Of a stretch of 64,000 bases of DNA, positions 63,668-64,000 are shown piece by piece (positions within the stretch are counted from its first letter, which is position 1; each line of letters opens with the position of its first letter). The DNA is taken from NCBI GenBank assembly GCA_037176845.1, contig JAYKXP010000050.1:186001-250000 (forward strand). The letters run 5' to 3'. The stretch comes from Paramarasmius palmivorus (taxonomy: Eukaryota > Basidiomycota > Agaricomycetes > Agaricales > Marasmiaceae). The notes under the pieces were generated by a model. It saw nothing but the letters and a program-made list of their open reading frames with translations. It was not told the DNA's origin and made no database searches. Both the position numbers and the translations under genes were made by a program.

Positions 63668-64000
63668 ATGGCCCAATCAATACCAATTCATCTGCTTTCA
63701 CTTCCCCCTTCCACGCTTTCCTCGCTCACAGGTGCTAGATACGAACTTCTCGAGGATATACCAACCCAAACCGCTCAGGACCTTGCACAGTGTTCGTTCT
63801 TACTCATTCCGGGTCCTAAATACTTTCTGATTGGTGAATAGCCCTCAGAATTCCCCTCGAAGCACAGAAATTATTGATTTCTGCTCCATAGTCGAATCCT
63901 CTACCTCTAATGCCGCTCCTTCAGTCTGCCGCCGGTAGACTCGTGTCGAGGGAAACAGACAACAAAACACGGGTTTCAAGCCCTTGGATAGCCTACCAAA
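63668..64000 (+). pseudogene. Third copy of the RAD51-paralogue 5' end, cut by the window edge
   Basis: ATG 63668 gives MAQSIPIHLLSLPPSTLSSL, then YELLEDIPTQTAQDLAQ with the same first intron. In the second exon about ten bases are missing after AACACGGG (near 63976) compared with the gene at 45256, shifting the frame, and similarity fades at 63987. Its continuation outside the window is unknown. Confidence 0.72.

Larger units (their letters stand above)
61360..64000. repeat. Inverted segmental duplication, right copy (partner 44950-50563)
   Basis: Reads SDR, CRN scraps, CRN-like 5' part, shared promoter and RAD51-paralogue 5' end in mirror order to the left copy. Internal sequence equal to about 46.0-48.6 kb is missing here. 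The repeat continues past the right edge. Confidence 0.85.

Overview
This window looks like nuclear DNA from a mushroom-forming basidiomycete (Agaricomycetes). Most genes are split by 45-65 base GT..AG introns, and the families are typical of that group: a FunK1 kinase, a NACHT NLR with the Asn/His/Gly-rich N-terminus seen in mushroom NLRs, DUF6593 and DUF6534 proteins, a Fung_rhodopsin-type membrane protein, a Ty3/Gypsy polyprotein of basidiomycete type and several Crinkler (CRN)-type NTPase-nuclease proteins. No rRNA, tRNA or CRISPR array was recognised. All gene models come from reading frames, splice signals and remembered family motifs. No database search was run.

Layout. 1-7.2 kb: a Ty3/Gypsy retrotransposon on the minus strand, cut by the left edge. 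8.3-14.9 kb: four low-information host genes, three unrecognised and one with an RNase H1 N-terminal (hybrid-binding) domain. 15.2-22.1 kb: a CRN gene (minus) beside the CDK9/Bur1 kinase gene, with a second broken copy of CRN header plus bur1 3' end on the far side. 22.2-24.3 kb: a Nudix hydrolase, a CRN C-terminal scrap and a DUF6593 gene. 24.5-30.0 kb: FunK1 kinase, coatomer zeta (RET3) and a His/Pro-rich protein. 30.4-37.2 kb: two divergent medium-chain dehydrogenase paralogues, then a CRN-like NTPase gene lying between two direct copies of the neighbouring 3' ends, then DUF6593. 38.0-43.1 kb: a coiled-coil protein and the NLR. 43.9-50.6 kb: a RAD51-paralogue gene, a frameshifted CRN-like NTPase, a full CRN gene, a CRN scrap and an SDR pseudogene. 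50.9-55.4 kb: a small protein, a rhodopsin-like membrane protein and an arabinitol/sorbitol dehydrogenase pseudogene. 55.6-57.5 kb: a patchwork of fragments of genes found elsewhere in the window. 58.7-60.5 kb: a DUF6534 membrane protein. 61.4-64 kb: an inverted, partly collapsed copy of the 45-50.6 kb block, carrying the better-preserved SDR gene.

The strongest theme is the repeated association of CRN-type genes (header, P-loop NTPase, PD-(D/E)xK-like nuclease) with local duplications of neighbouring host gene ends. Three CRN loci are each accompanied by copied flanks (bur1 3' end; dehydrogenase/DUF6593 3' ends; RAD51 paralogue 5' end plus SDR), and loose CRN scraps occur elsewhere. The copied fragments keep introns, so copying was at the DNA level. 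This fits an inferred history in which CRN-like nucleases behave as, or travel with, DNA-mobilising units. An NLR-type NTPase sits in the same neighbourhood.
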